In this document: one piece after another, positions 8,856 to 17,438 of the stretch
Layout: each line of letters begins with the position of its first letter
How positions within the stretch are numbered: the stretch's first letter is position 1
Assembly (NCBI RefSeq): GCF_026460885.1
Contig: NZ_JAOVZW010000019.1
Span: 1 to 64,000 of the forward strand
Origin: Chryseobacterium formosum
GTDB taxonomy: Bacteria; Bacteroidota; Bacteroidia; Flavobacteriales; Weeksellaceae
Length of the DNA stretch: 64,000 nt
Reading direction: 5' to 3'
The notes under the pieces: model-generated
What the model saw: the letters and a program-made list of their open reading frames with translations, nothing else
Databases searched by the model: none
Told to the model about the DNA's origin: nothing
Made by a program: the position numbers and the translations under genes

Positions 8856-9569
8856 ATGAGTGTATTCACTTACCACTTGGTAAAAACATCTTATTTTTCA
8901 GCTCTAAAAGCAATTTTATTTCCACTTAATCCGAAAAAAGTTAAGGGTTTAATTCATGCGGAATCCATGACTGTCATGACGCTGGGTTCACCTGTATTTT
9001 CACCTTCCCGAATGCTGATTCGGCAGATTGCAGTATTTGCACAGTGGGAAAATGAGGCGGTAATCGATCAGTTTTTAGATAAAAACAGTTTCGGTAAAAT
9101 TTTAGCAAAAGGTTGGCATGTGAGATTAAGCTACTTGAGACAGTGGGGGAAAATATCCGGATTTGTAATTCCTGACGAAACTTTAGAAATAGACCCGCCC
9201 GATGCTCTTGTTGTGGCGGTTACCATTGCCAGAATGAAACTTCCCGAGGTTCCGAGATTCATTCATTGGGGAAGACCTGTAGAAAAACTGGTGCGAGATC
9301 ATCCCGGAACGACGCTCTCTTTGGCTTCAATAAGACTTCCTCAAACAGTTTCTACTTTTTCTGTATGGAAAAATCAGAAAGAAATGACCGATATGGTTCG
9401 TGGTCACAGTGCGGTGCCCAACTCAAAAAAACATGCTGAAGCAATGAAAGAAAGAGACAGGAAAGATTTTCATTTTGAATTTACCACGCTTCGTTTCAAA
9501 CCAATTTCTGAATCTGGAACATGGAACGGAGAAAAGAATTTCACCATCAATCCCAAAGTTGCTCAATGA
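8856..9569 (+). CDS. CrtA-like (spheroidene monooxygenase family) protein
   Basis: A 237-residue protein whose block order matches the CrtA/spheroidene monooxygenase family. It has a FSPSR-type motif followed by a predicted strand and AQWENE (about 48-69), then a VTIARMKLPEVPRFIHWG segment (about 128-145), and a C-terminal STFSVWKNQKEMTDM (about 167-181) with HAEAMKERDR. In phototrophs CrtA oxygenates acyclic carotenoids (established); in flavobacteria the substrate is unknown. There is no carotenoid gene in the window. Its stop overlaps the start of the next gene (ATGA at 9566-9569), so the two are translationally coupled. Assigned from remembered sequence resemblance. Confidence 0.65.
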   Translation: MSVFTYHLVKTSYFSALKAILFPLNPKKVKGLIHAESMTVMTLGSPVFSPSRMLIRQIAVFAQWENEAVIDQFLDKNSFGKILAKGWHVRLSYLRQWGKISGFVIPDETLEIDPPDALVVAVTIARMKLPEVPRFIHWGRPVEKLVRDHPGTTLSLASIRLPQTVSTFSVWKNQKEMTDMVRGHSAVPNSKKHAEAMKERDRKDFHFEFTTLRFKPISESGTWNGEKNFTINPKVAQ

Positions 9570-10426
9570 GATTTGCTTATCCAATGCAGAAAATTCAGGA
9601 TTGGTTTACTCAGCAATGGGTTATTTTCCGGGGAAGAAAAATTAATCCCGATGAATTCTTATGGCTGATCGGACCTTTTGGATTGCTAGATTCCATCGGG
9701 AAAGATTTCATTGAAAAGTTTGCTGCAAGTGAAAATCTGTCCGTCGATTATCATACCTCTTCGCAAGGTTTAATACCTTCCATGAAGCAGCTTAATCTAT
9801 CGGAAGATGAGTTTTCACAACTATCAAAACAGGTCATCTCATTTTATGAAAATACAGCTGACTATGATTTGAATTTCTCAGTCAAGTGGAATCCGTTTTT
9901 CAAAGTTTTCGGTGTATTAATAACGAAATTATTCAGTGTAAGAATCAATCAACTTAATATTCCTACCGAAAACATCAAAGACACAGAATCTTTGGAAAGC
10001 GAAATCATCACACTCATTGATCCTGATTCTAAAGAAGTAAAATATACCATTTGGTTCAGATCAATAAAATCAAGCGGACAGGTGGTGTACTCAGGAATTT
10101 ATGGAGTCTGTACTTTACCATCGGGACAAACCTGCGTGAAAGCCGTTTTCCCGTTACCCAACGGAAATGCAACCGTTATAATGTCGCCAACTGTTGGTAA
10201 AAACGGTGAGTTAATATTAGATTCATCAGGAAAGAAATTTGGGGATGCAGGATTTTATTTTCTTTTAAAAGATTCTAAAGGTGATTACTGGTCACAATTC
10301 ATTAAATCTTTTAGAGACAAATTAATTATTGGTGAAGATGACGATGGTATTTCGGCAGAACAAACACTGACGCTTTGGAACAAGATGGTTTTGAAATTCA
10401 ATTATAGAATTAAAGTTAAAAAGTAA
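9566..10426 (+). CDS. Protein of unknown function coupled to the CrtA-like gene
   Basis: A 286-residue protein that I do not recognise. The start at 9566 is chosen because its ATG overlaps the preceding stop (ATGA); a longer frame opening at 9521 would run 49 bp into that gene. The sequence looks soluble: there is no clear signal peptide, though a short hydrophobic stretch near WLIGPFGLLDSIG and another near FFKVFGVLITKLF could be membrane-associated. The C-terminal half is rich in predicted strands (VKYTIWFRS, VVYSGIYGVCTLP, TVIMSPTVG). Tight coupling to the CrtA-like enzyme implies a shared pathway or complex (inference). Confidence 0.7.
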   Translation: MRFAYPMQKIQDWFTQQWVIFRGRKINPDEFLWLIGPFGLLDSIGKDFIEKFAASENLSVDYHTSSQGLIPSMKQLNLSEDEFSQLSKQVISFYENTADYDLNFSVKWNPFFKVFGVLITKLFSVRINQLNIPTENIKDTESLESEIITLIDPDSKEVKYTIWFRSIKSSGQVVYSGIYGVCTLPSGQTCVKAVFPLPNGNATVIMSPTVGKNGELILDSSGKKFGDAGFYFLLKDSKGDYWSQFIKSFRDKLIIGEDDDGISAEQTLTLWNKMVLKFNYRIKVKK

Positions 10427-10560
10427 TTTTCAAACTTTACTTTATTAATGCAAGAGATAAAAGAACAATGTAATATCTTGAAGTTTTATAATAATTTATT
10501 TTAGAAAATTTAATAATAAAAAAATAGGTTAAAGCCATTCTTTTAATTCCATTACAAATG

Positions 10561-10592
10561 AAACGTCTACTATAGTTGTAGACGTTTTTTAA
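10561..10592 (+). terminator. Strong intrinsic terminator
   Basis: Perfect 10-bp stem AAACGTCTAC/GTAGACGTTT with a 7-nt loop, followed by a T run. It lies about 135 bp after the CrtA-linked gene pair. The rest of the 10427-10797 gap is AT-rich, and I see no gene in it. Confidence 0.85.
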
Positions 10593-10797
10593 TTGTAATC
10601 ACAAATATATAAACCGTTTTCGCAAAGGATACAGAAGTAAATACTTCATAACAACACTTAAAAAAAAGATATTATTATGAAAATTATATGAAAAAAGATA
10701 TATTATTCATGTGGTATCTTTATATAATATTGTATTTTTGAAACTGATATTAATAATCTTTTTGCCTAGATTTAATAATTCAAAAGAACACATGCCT

Positions 10798-12474
10798 ATG
10801 AAAAAATTTATTTACTTTTTCATTTTTATCTTTTTTCCCAACCCCTACTTACTCAAAATACTGAGCCGACCGGAACAACACCACAAACCAAAACAATAGA
10901 TAAGCAGCTTAATGACATTGCTGAAAAAAGTAAAACTTTTGTTGATCCTAAATACGAAGCACCACTACTCAAACTAAAATCAGATTCTGAAAAAGAAGGC
11001 TACGATTGGGGAGTATTAAGAAGCGGTAATTACCTCACCTCTGTTTATTTGGGGATGGGTGAAGACAAAAAAACAATTGATATTGCCAATGATCTCAAAA
11101 AAATCGCAAAAGATAAGAAAGATATCTATGGTCACATATCGAGTATATACCGCAGAAGCGCATTGGCATTAGGATATTTAGGTTTAAATGATGCAAGCTT
11201 CGAAGATTTTCAGGAAGCAATTGCACATGCCAAAACGGTAGAAAATAATGACCGAAGAATGCAGCTTCTATCTTTTGCATACGAGAATATTAATGTGTAT
11301 TATGAAAATCGAGGAGCCGAACGTGCGGCAAATGATTCTATGTTCATCAATTACAAGAGAAGTCTTGCGATGGCAAAGATGATTAGTGACAAGGACGATG
11401 TAGTTCATATAGACCAAAAATATGATCTTATCGCATATATGAATATGCGTCTTGGACTTTTTTATCTTGAACATGAAGCTATAAAAGGATATTTAGAATG
11501 GCAGAAAAATATCTTCTAGAAGCTCAAAAGATATATGAAAACAAAAAATACAATATTGACCCTGCAAATAAAGCACAGACTTTAAATGAATTAAGCAGAT
11601 TATATATTTTAAAAAGGGATTATCAAAAAGCTATCGAAAGTGCGACTCGATCCTTGGAATTTGAAAAATTACATAGTTATCCGTTAGTTAGAAAAAAATC
11701 TTATGAATTTCTTCTACAGGCCTATCTAGAAATTGGAGATAATGAAAGTCGAAATTTTATAGAGATAAATATACTATTCTTAACGATAGTTTAGATTACG
11801 TAAAAAAACGAGATGCGAATACCACTATGAAAGAAATGGTTTCGGAAGTTGATAATCAGCATAAACAAAACTATAAAAAACAATGGATCATTACAGCAAT
11901 CTTAGTCTTTGCAGCAGCAATAGCTACAATTATCATTTGGAGGGTAAGAAGTAAGATACAGCGTAAAAACTATGAACAGACCATTAATAATCTGAAAAAC
12001 GCACCTTCTATCAGCTCATTAGAATCTATTAATATTATAAATGAAGCCGATGTTGAAGAATCTGACAGTATTATTGATGAATTACAAACTTCATCCCTAA
12101 AAACTCAAATTTCCTCAGAAACGGAAACAAGACTCTTAAAAAAGCTTAATGCATTTGAAAAATCAGAGAAATTCTTGAAAAAGGATCTTACCCTGAGTAT
12201 TCTATCTGCTCAGATGAATACCAATTCTAAATATCTCTCGGAGGTAATAAAGAACAATAAATCTCTAAGTTTCAGTAATTACATTAATAATCTAAGAATC
12301 AATTATATTGTACAAAAATTATATAACGACCCAAAATATAGAGAATACAAAATCAGCTACTTAGCAGAAGAGAGCGGTTATTCTTCATCACAGGTTTTTG
12401 TTGTTGTTTTCAAAAAAATCTATGGGATGACACCTTCTTATTTTATACAAAGTTTAAAAGACGACAATATATAG
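10798..12474 (+). pseudogene. TPR sensor / AraC-type HTH regulator, disrupted by three frameshifts
   Basis: Four consecutive open segments read as one protein when three single-base losses are allowed, near 10831-10840 (T6 run), 11495-11500 and 11745-11757. The joined product has a signal peptide (MKKFIYFFIFIFF, then SQPLLTQN), a TPR region (for example EDFQEAIAHAKTV and YQKAIESATRSLEFEK), a transmembrane helix (about 11880-11940, WIITAILVFAAAIATIIIW) and a C-terminal AraC-type HTH domain (YISYL-like core ISYLAEESGYSSSQVF, then FKKIYGMTPSYF). This layout is a common flavobacterial membrane-anchored regulator family. All three lesions are -1, two of them at runs of one base, so either real decay or base-calling error would explain them. 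The last segment alone would encode an anchored HTH domain. Confidence 0.8.
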
Positions 12475-13044
12475 CTTCGCAAATACATTAATTATTTCTA
12501 AGAATTGGTTTCAATATATTATTATTTAATAATGAAAATAGTCTGTATTTTCGTCTCACTTTAATGCTTTAAAAGTTTCACCAATTTCATAAATAATCTA
12601 ACAATTTCCATATTTCTTCAGAAGTAAATCATAAGATAATGTATTTTGAAAATTATTAATCTTCTTATTTTCTTGAACAAAATTATCTTAACTACCATTA
12701 TCCCTTTCTCAATCATCATCATTCGCAACTCACATTACGTTAAAACCTGTTAATTTTTTACATTTTCACATCCTAAAACCTCTATTTGCTGATTAAAAAC
12801 ACTCTAAAATAACGCAAATACAGCATCATTTTCAATTATATTAAAATAATCATAAAAACACATAACAAATTAATAAACAGTACTATAAATTTGTAAAATA
12901 AGCATTATCAATAGAATGATTTCCGAATTTATGATACCATTTTGTTTTTTCATGCCTAATATCAGTGTAATATTGCTAAAGCTTCAATAGAGAAATTCCC
13001 CTTTGTCTCTTTGAACTTAAAAACCACAATAAAAATAGCTTGTG
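12475..13044. other. AT-rich intergenic region
   Basis: 570 bp without a supported gene. A possible Bacteroidota -7 element TAAATTTG is seen at 12886-12893, upstream of the secreted-protein genes, without a clear -33 box. No RNA gene or repeat was recognised. Confidence 0.35.
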
Positions 13045-13656
13045 ATGAAAAAGAACAAGAACCCAATTTCAAAATGCGTGAAACTTCTAGGTACCACGTG
13101 GAAATTGGGTTCTTTTGTTTTATTATTTTTTATTTTACTTTCATCTTCTCTTTTTGCCACAGAAAATTACCCTTCATCAGAAACTGTTGTTCATTCCGAA
13201 CCGTCTCCTGAGATTGATCAGCATCAAAAACCAGTTGTATTTGTAACTGAGGGTACTGTTATCTATGGGATGGAGAATATGTCTCAAAAAACAGAGTTCA
13301 AAGCTTCTGAAGAGACAAAAACAGATAAGAAAGCTTCTACAAAAAAGATTAAGAGCATAGCTGTTTCAAAAAAGATTATTCAAAAAGTAAAAATAGAACG
13401 TGAAATTCAAAAACTTGAAGCTACAGCACACATCTCTTCTCATCAGTCTGAAAACTCTTTTGAAGTTTCAAAACAACGATATGGAGTCGGTACTCTTACT
13501 ATTAACAATTCTTTCAAAGCAGCAATACTCAAGGATATTGCTAAAATTTCTGTTCCTGTAGCTGATAACACAAATTCTTCATACGAATACTGTGTTTTTT
13601 TTAAAGGAACAAAAATAGAACTTTTCAGCTTTACCCGGCCTCCCCCATTTTCTTAA
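13045..13656 (+). CDS. Hypothetical exported protein
   Basis: A 203-residue protein not recognised as a family. After a basic N-terminus (MKKNKNPISKCVK) comes a hydrophobic segment (about 21-37, GSFVLLFFILLSSSLFA) ending in a plausible signal peptidase site before TENYPSS. The rest is Lys/Ser/Glu-rich and low in hydrophobic residues, with a coiled-coil-like stretch KVKIEREIQKLEATAH. The ATG at 13045 directly follows a GTG, which is an alternative start. The codons for residues 5-24 contain a perfect 14-bp inverted repeat, described separately. It opens a run of four small exported proteins on this strand. Confidence 0.55.
   Translation: MKKNKNPISKCVKLLGTTWKLGSFVLLFFILLSSSLFATENYPSSETVVHSEPSPEIDQHQKPVVFVTEGTVIYGMENMSQKTEFKASEETKTDKKASTKKIKSIAVSKKIIQKVKIEREIQKLEATAHISSHQSENSFEVSKQRYGVGTLTINNSFKAAILKDIAKISVPVADNTNSSYEYCVFFKGTKIELFSFTRPPPFS
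13057..13114 (+). promoter_or_regulatory. Long inverted repeat inside the 5' end of a coding sequence
   Basis: The 14-nt arm AAGAACCCAATTTC at 13057-13070 is repeated perfectly as its reverse complement at 13101-13114, with a 30-nt loop that itself contains GCGTG...CACGT. It starts 12 nt after the ATG of the exported protein gene, so an mRNA hairpin here could hinder translation initiation or stabilise the message. Regulatory function is inference. Confidence 0.6.
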
Positions 13657-13928
13657 TGAAACAATTCCATTAAAGGAATTTTATTCTTTATCGAAACCAT
13701 ACTCTATTTGTAAAAACATAAAGATGTTTCTTACAACAGTATCTCTATCTTATTATGGTAACACCTTCATAATATTATAGATAGATGAAAAATACAGTTA
13801 AAAACACTGTATTCGATTTCGTATTGACTTTAGTTTAACTGTAACTGTTTCTAATATAAATTGATGTTAGATGCTAGTGATTTCATAAAAACTAAGAACC
13901 AAGACTAACGCACATTTAAACTGATAAC

Positions 13929-14348
13929 ATGGTAAGAAATCTATTACTTATTGTAATATTTTATATAGGAAAACTATTGATTTTCTCGCAGATACACTCT
14001 GTAAGCACAGGAATCAATACAAGCTTAGCAGTTTGTTACAAAGCTGCGGCAGCATCAGGAAGACCATTGGAAACTAAACATGTAATTACTGCATTAAACA
14101 GAGGAACATACAAAAACAATTGGCTAATGGAAAGAAAAGGAGCATGGACTGTTTTAGAATCTAAAGAAAAAGGATTCGTTATAAACAGAGTACCTACTAC
14201 AGCAAGTTTAAGCTTAATTACTAATCCTATTGAAGGAATGATGGTTTACGATGAACAAGCGGGCTGTCTGAAAATTTACACTATAAAACAAGGAGAAACT
14301 GTTGCCAATTGGCATTGTTTCAACACTCAGACTTGCCCGGATAATTAA
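13929..14348 (+). CDS. Hypothetical secreted protein
   Basis: A 139-residue protein with an N-terminal hydrophobic signal (LLLIVIFYIGKLLIFS, ending before QIHSVSTG). The mature part has four cysteines and a C-terminal segment NPIEGMMVYDEQAGCLKIY. That segment closely resembles NPAPGMMVFD near the end of the next gene product, a motif often seen near the ends of flavobacterial tail-like or adhesin-like surface proteins. The family is not otherwise recognised. It is followed 77 bp later by its neighbour on the same strand, and the two are probably co-expressed. Confidence 0.6.
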   Translation: MVRNLLLIVIFYIGKLLIFSQIHSVSTGINTSLAVCYKAAAASGRPLETKHVITALNRGTYKNNWLMERKGAWTVLESKEKGFVINRVPTTASLSLITNPIEGMMVYDEQAGCLKIYTIKQGETVANWHCFNTQTCPDN

Positions 14349-14425
14349 TTCAATTCGATAGGACGAATAAAGAAGTGAATACTAATTGTCTGTTTACGCT
14401 CTTCTTTAATTTAAAAATCAAAACA

Positions 14426-15058
14426 ATGAAAAAATTAACAATAATACTTTTAGGACTCTTTTCAATTTCTACGTTTTCGCAGATTGCAGTTGGGAAAAGT
14501 GCAGTAACTGCTGGTTCTAATGTTTCTCTTGAGTTTTATGATTCTTCTGATAATGCCAAAGGAATTGTTGTTCCATGGACTTCAACTGTTGCTAATAATC
14601 CTGTGACTTACAATGCCACTACAGGTGCAGGTTACAGAGGAATGCAGGGAACAGTAGTTGATGGCACTATCATTTTTGATCTTTCAGATAAGAAAATGAA
14701 ATACATGAAAGCAGGCTCATGGTCTGATCTTACAGGAAGTCCAACTTTCCCGTTGACGGTAAAGGACGGAGCTAATGCAGATGTTACTTTTACGTAGTTC
14801 AATGCTATCAATTCCACATTACAGGATAATGCCAAAGAAGTTGATAATGCAAAAACTGCCATAGGAGTAAATGCTGCAACTGATACTACTAACGGGATTT
14901 TGGTTTTGACAGATACTGACAAAGCAATGGTTCTTCCTAAAGTAGCGAGGCCTCATCTTACCATTCAAAATCCGGCTCCGGGAATGATGGTTTTCGATAC
15001 GGTGAAAAGACAACTCGCTGTCTACAACGGAACGGTGTGGAGTTTTTGGAAACCCTAA
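14426..15058 (+). pseudogene. Secreted surface protein interrupted by an in-frame amber codon
   Basis: The start ATG at 14426 gives MKKLTIILLGLFSISTFSQ, a clear signal peptide. The frame is open to a TAG at 14795-14797, then continues in the same frame without another stop to TAA at 15056-15058. The downstream part has normal coding character (FNAINSTLQDNAKEV, NGILVLTDTDKAMVLPKVA, NPAPGMMVFD, YNGTVWSFW). The full product would be about 210 residues. A CAG-to-TAG change is the simplest origin. Without readthrough the product stops at residue 123 and loses the conserved C-terminal motif. Could also be a sequencing substitution. Confidence 0.75.
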
Positions 15059-15133
15059 CAATACATATTGCACAGGCAAATCTGTCTGTGCAATTTTTAA
15101 AGATTCATTATAATCTAATTTAATATTAATGAT

Positions 15134-15646
15134 ATGATACTTTTAAAAAAAATAACATTTCTGTCTACTCTGTTTTTGTCAACGTACATGCTATTTGCAC
15201 AGGGAAAAAGCAGTCACGAAGATCATAAAATCATAGACTCCAACCCTATTTATACGATCACAGGAAACGGAATTTCAAACTCAGGAACGCAGGAAAAACT
15301 TTTTTTTTCCACACAGAATAACAGCGAAATAGAAGTTTTAGACAATACTGTGAAAGTAAAAAAGGATGGCATTTACAGATTTACTTTAAGCACCAACCTG
15401 AATGCTGCAGAAAGAAAACAGAAAGACATCAGCTATTATGTAAGCTTAAATGGCAAAGAATCTTTTAATAAAAATCAACGTAATATTCCTGCAAACGGAG
15501 AATATTATTTTCAGATTCAGTTGAAAGCAAATGATTTGATTGCATTTAATGTAAAAGGAAATGAAGAAATAAATAACAATCTTCAAAATACTTTAAAAAT
15601 ACAATTTACAGATCCTAAACTTATTAAAACAGAAGACAAACATTAA
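15134..15646 (+). CDS. Hypothetical secreted protein, possibly C1q/TNF-like jelly roll
   Basis: A 170-residue protein with a signal peptide (LLKKITFLSTLFLSTYMLFAQ). The mature part alternates polar and hydrophobic residues in predicted strands: VKVKKDGIYRFTLSTNL, DISYYVSLNGKE, GEYYFQIQLKANDLIAF. This resembles the beta-sandwich of C1q/TNF-like domains common in Bacteroidota surface proteins (inference from pattern only). It is the last of four small exported proteins on this strand and is followed by a hairpin. Confidence 0.55.
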   Translation: MILLKKITFLSTLFLSTYMLFAQGKSSHEDHKIIDSNPIYTITGNGISNSGTQEKLFFSTQNNSEIEVLDNTVKVKKDGIYRFTLSTNLNAAERKQKDISYYVSLNGKESFNKNQRNIPANGEYYFQIQLKANDLIAFNVKGNEEINNNLQNTLKIQFTDPKLIKTEDKH

Positions 15647-15652
15647 AAAAAG

Positions 15653-15699
15653 TCTGTTGTCATGTCAAAGTAAATCCTGCTTTGGCATGACGTAACAGA
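15653..15699 (+). terminator. Hairpin after the secreted-protein genes
   Basis: TCTGTT-GTCATGTCAAAG pairs with CTTTGGCATGAC-GTAACAGA across a 9-nt loop, a long imperfect stem of about 17 pairs just after the stop codon. There is no long T run, so it may be a dispersed hairpin repeat acting as a terminator. The remainder of the gap to 15959 holds nothing recognised. Confidence 0.5.
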
Positions 15700-15959
15700 T
15701 TTAAATAAAACAAAAAAAATAATATGATAAACATTTAACATAATTTAAATTTTGTAGGCATAATATATGATTATAATCATATATATTTTGCTCAAAAAAG
15801 AAAACCAAAGACAAATTTTTCATCGTAGATAATGTTGTTTTACTCTCTTTTAAAGTAATCATTTCACTTTCATGTGTATTGGTAGGGATTTAAAACATCC
15901 GAAATGATTCACAAAATATTATAAACCAAACAATTATAAACAATGAAATTTAGACAGTC

Positions 15960-16409
15960 ATGGACTTTAAAAATATACACATCGGTAAAATGGTAGAAAA
16001 GAGAGTGAAGGAGACGAATACTGATGTATCAAGAATTTGCAAATTTTTGAAATGTACCGAAGAAGATATCAAACAAATGTATGCTTCACAAAGTATAGAG
16101 ACGCAAATTCTTTTAAGATGGAGTAAACTTTTAGAATATGATTTTTTCAGAGTATATTCTCAACATATATTGCTTTTTACATCTTCACATAAAGAAAAAA
16201 ATACACCTAAAACCAAAGATATTCCCACCAAACTTCCTCAATTCAGAAAAAATATTTACACCAAAGAAATCATTGAGTTTATATTAGAATCTGTGAATTC
16301 TGGAGAGAAAACAAGGCAAGAAATTATCGATACATATCATATCCCAAAAACCACTCTGTATAAATGGTTCTCAAAATACAATTCTGAGCAAAACGGACCA
16401 GAAGAGTAA
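15960..16409 (+). CDS. HTH-domain protein, transposase-like DNA-binding type
   Basis: A 149-residue protein. The C-terminal third has a helix-turn-helix of the IS3 OrfA/homeodomain-like style: KEIIEFILESVNSGEKTRQE, then IDTYHIPKTTLYKWFSKY (about 122-139). The N-terminal part (CKFLKCTEEDIKQMYASQSI, LLRWSKLLEYDFFRVYSQHI) resembles a second HTH of the type that reads short XRE-like domains. It is paired with another HTH protein 42 bp downstream. No catalytic DDE domain, terminal inverted repeats or target duplications were seen, so this is not an intact insertion sequence. It could be a regulator derived from transposase DNA-binding domains. Confidence 0.6.
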   Translation: MDFKNIHIGKMVEKRVKETNTDVSRICKFLKCTEEDIKQMYASQSIETQILLRWSKLLEYDFFRVYSQHILLFTSSHKEKNTPKTKDIPTKLPQFRKNIYTKEIIEFILESVNSGEKTRQEIIDTYHIPKTTLYKWFSKYNSEQNGPEE

Positions 16410-16451
16410 TTTCAATAAATCAATATTCAAATAAAAAAAACAAAAACAACT

Positions 16452-16790
16452 GTGCAAGAACTAAGACCTAACTATAAGAAAATATTCGAAGATATTGTAA
16501 TGAAAAAATGTCCTGAACGTTTAGAAGAATTTAATCATTATTTCAAAAAAGAAAATCTTACCATCATGGATGTAATAGATTTGAATGATAAAATATTCGG
16601 ACTAAAAGATAAAGACACCCTCAATTTCAATCAGCAACACAGATCTTACGATCGTGAAACAATTTTGCAAATATTGGCTTATCAAGATAAAGAAAAACTA
16701 AATAATATTCAGTTGGCAAATCATTTTAATCTGAGTAGAAATACAGTAGGTAAATGGCGAAAACTGTATATAAAAACTATGAGTAACTGA
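16452..16790 (+). CDS. HTH-domain protein, partner of the preceding gene
   Basis: A 112-residue protein starting with GTG at 16452. The C-terminus carries a helix-turn-helix LANHFNLSRNTVGKWRKLY (about 89-107), similar in style to the preceding gene. The N-terminal half (NYKKIFEDIVMKKCPERLEEF, LTIMDVIDLNDKIFG) is helical and unrecognised. It is probably co-transcribed with the preceding gene. It ends 6 bp before the stop of the convergent L,D-transpeptidase gene. Function unknown; DNA binding is likely. Confidence 0.55.
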   Translation: MQELRPNYKKIFEDIVMKKCPERLEEFNHYFKKENLTIMDVIDLNDKIFGLKDKDTLNFNQQHRSYDRETILQILAYQDKEKLNNIQLANHFNLSRNTVGKWRKLYIKTMSN

Positions 16791-16796
16791 TTTATT

Positions 16797-17435
16797 CTAT
16801 TGATAAATCCACATCAAAACAGGTTTCTGAGAATTTTGAATCATCGGATCTATTGCTCTCATCGCATTGTTAGAAATTGTAGGGCAACCCCATCCTTCCG
16901 GAGAACCTTTCGGAAAAGTTTCTTCATCACTCATCAAATTCCAGGAATGAAAAACAATAAATCTTTTCAACGCATTATTATTTGATTTTTCCATTCCATG
17001 CATCAGATATTTTACATGAATTCCCCAATCACTGTAACCTCTCCCCGATAATTTATATTTTCCCAAAGATGAAAGATGACTCCCATCTTCATTACTGAAG
17101 GTAGGATTATCTTTAGACTCGTCACGACTCCAAGAATTGTCTCCGCAACCGTGACCAACCAAATATTTACCGGTAACTTTCTGTTCTTTAAAATTCCAGA
17201 CCACAAAACGGTTAACTCCAGAATGCAAGCTCATATCAATTAAGATACAAAAATCTGTACTCAATTTATTGTCTTTGCTAAATTGTAGCGCTTCAATTGC
17301 TTTCTCTTTTGTTTTATTTAAATCTAAAACTGGCTTTTCCTCTTCTTTTACAATTGCATTTTGTGCTTTAACAGGAAATTCTTTCTGGCATGAAAGAAAA
17401 ATCATCATGATAAAAAGTGTTGAGAAAAGTTTCAT
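16797..17435 (-). CDS. Murein L,D-transpeptidase catalytic domain lipoprotein (YkuD_2 type)
   Basis: A 212-residue lipoprotein; the signal MKLFSTLFIMMIFLSC ends at the lipobox cysteine 16. The catalytic region has VGHGCGDNSWSRDES, a HSWN motif, and GSPEGWGCPTIS carrying the nucleophile Cys, as in the YkuD_2 (murein L,D-transpeptidase) family. Such enzymes form 3-3 peptidoglycan crosslinks or attach proteins to murein in the periplasm (family knowledge). It starts 3 bp after the stop of the DUF2459 gene, so the two form an operon. It converges with the HTH gene pair. Confidence 0.85.
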   Translation of the reverse strand: MKLFSTLFIMMIFLSCQKEFPVKAQNAIVKEEEKPVLDLNKTKEKAIEALQFSKDNKLSTDFCILIDMSLHSGVNRFVVWNFKEQKVTGKYLVGHGCGDNSWSRDESKDNPTFSNEDGSHLSSLGKYKLSGRGYSDWGIHVKYLMHGMEKSNNNALKRFIVFHSWNLMSDEETFPKGSPEGWGCPTISNNAMRAIDPMIQNSQKPVLMWIYQ

Positions 17436-17438
17436 AAC

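Noticed and set aside
13011..13211. 66-codon ORF overlapping the exported protein start
   Set aside because: Out of frame with the exported protein, no leader, Phe-rich because it is a shadow of the signal-peptide codons.
15943..15996. ATG just before the HTH gene at 15960
   Set aside because: It opens only 17 codons before a TAG and is out of frame; at best a leader peptide, with no supporting structure.
15960..16790. Intact insertion sequence
   Set aside because: The two HTH proteins have no catalytic DDE domain, and no terminal inverted repeats or target duplications were found around them.
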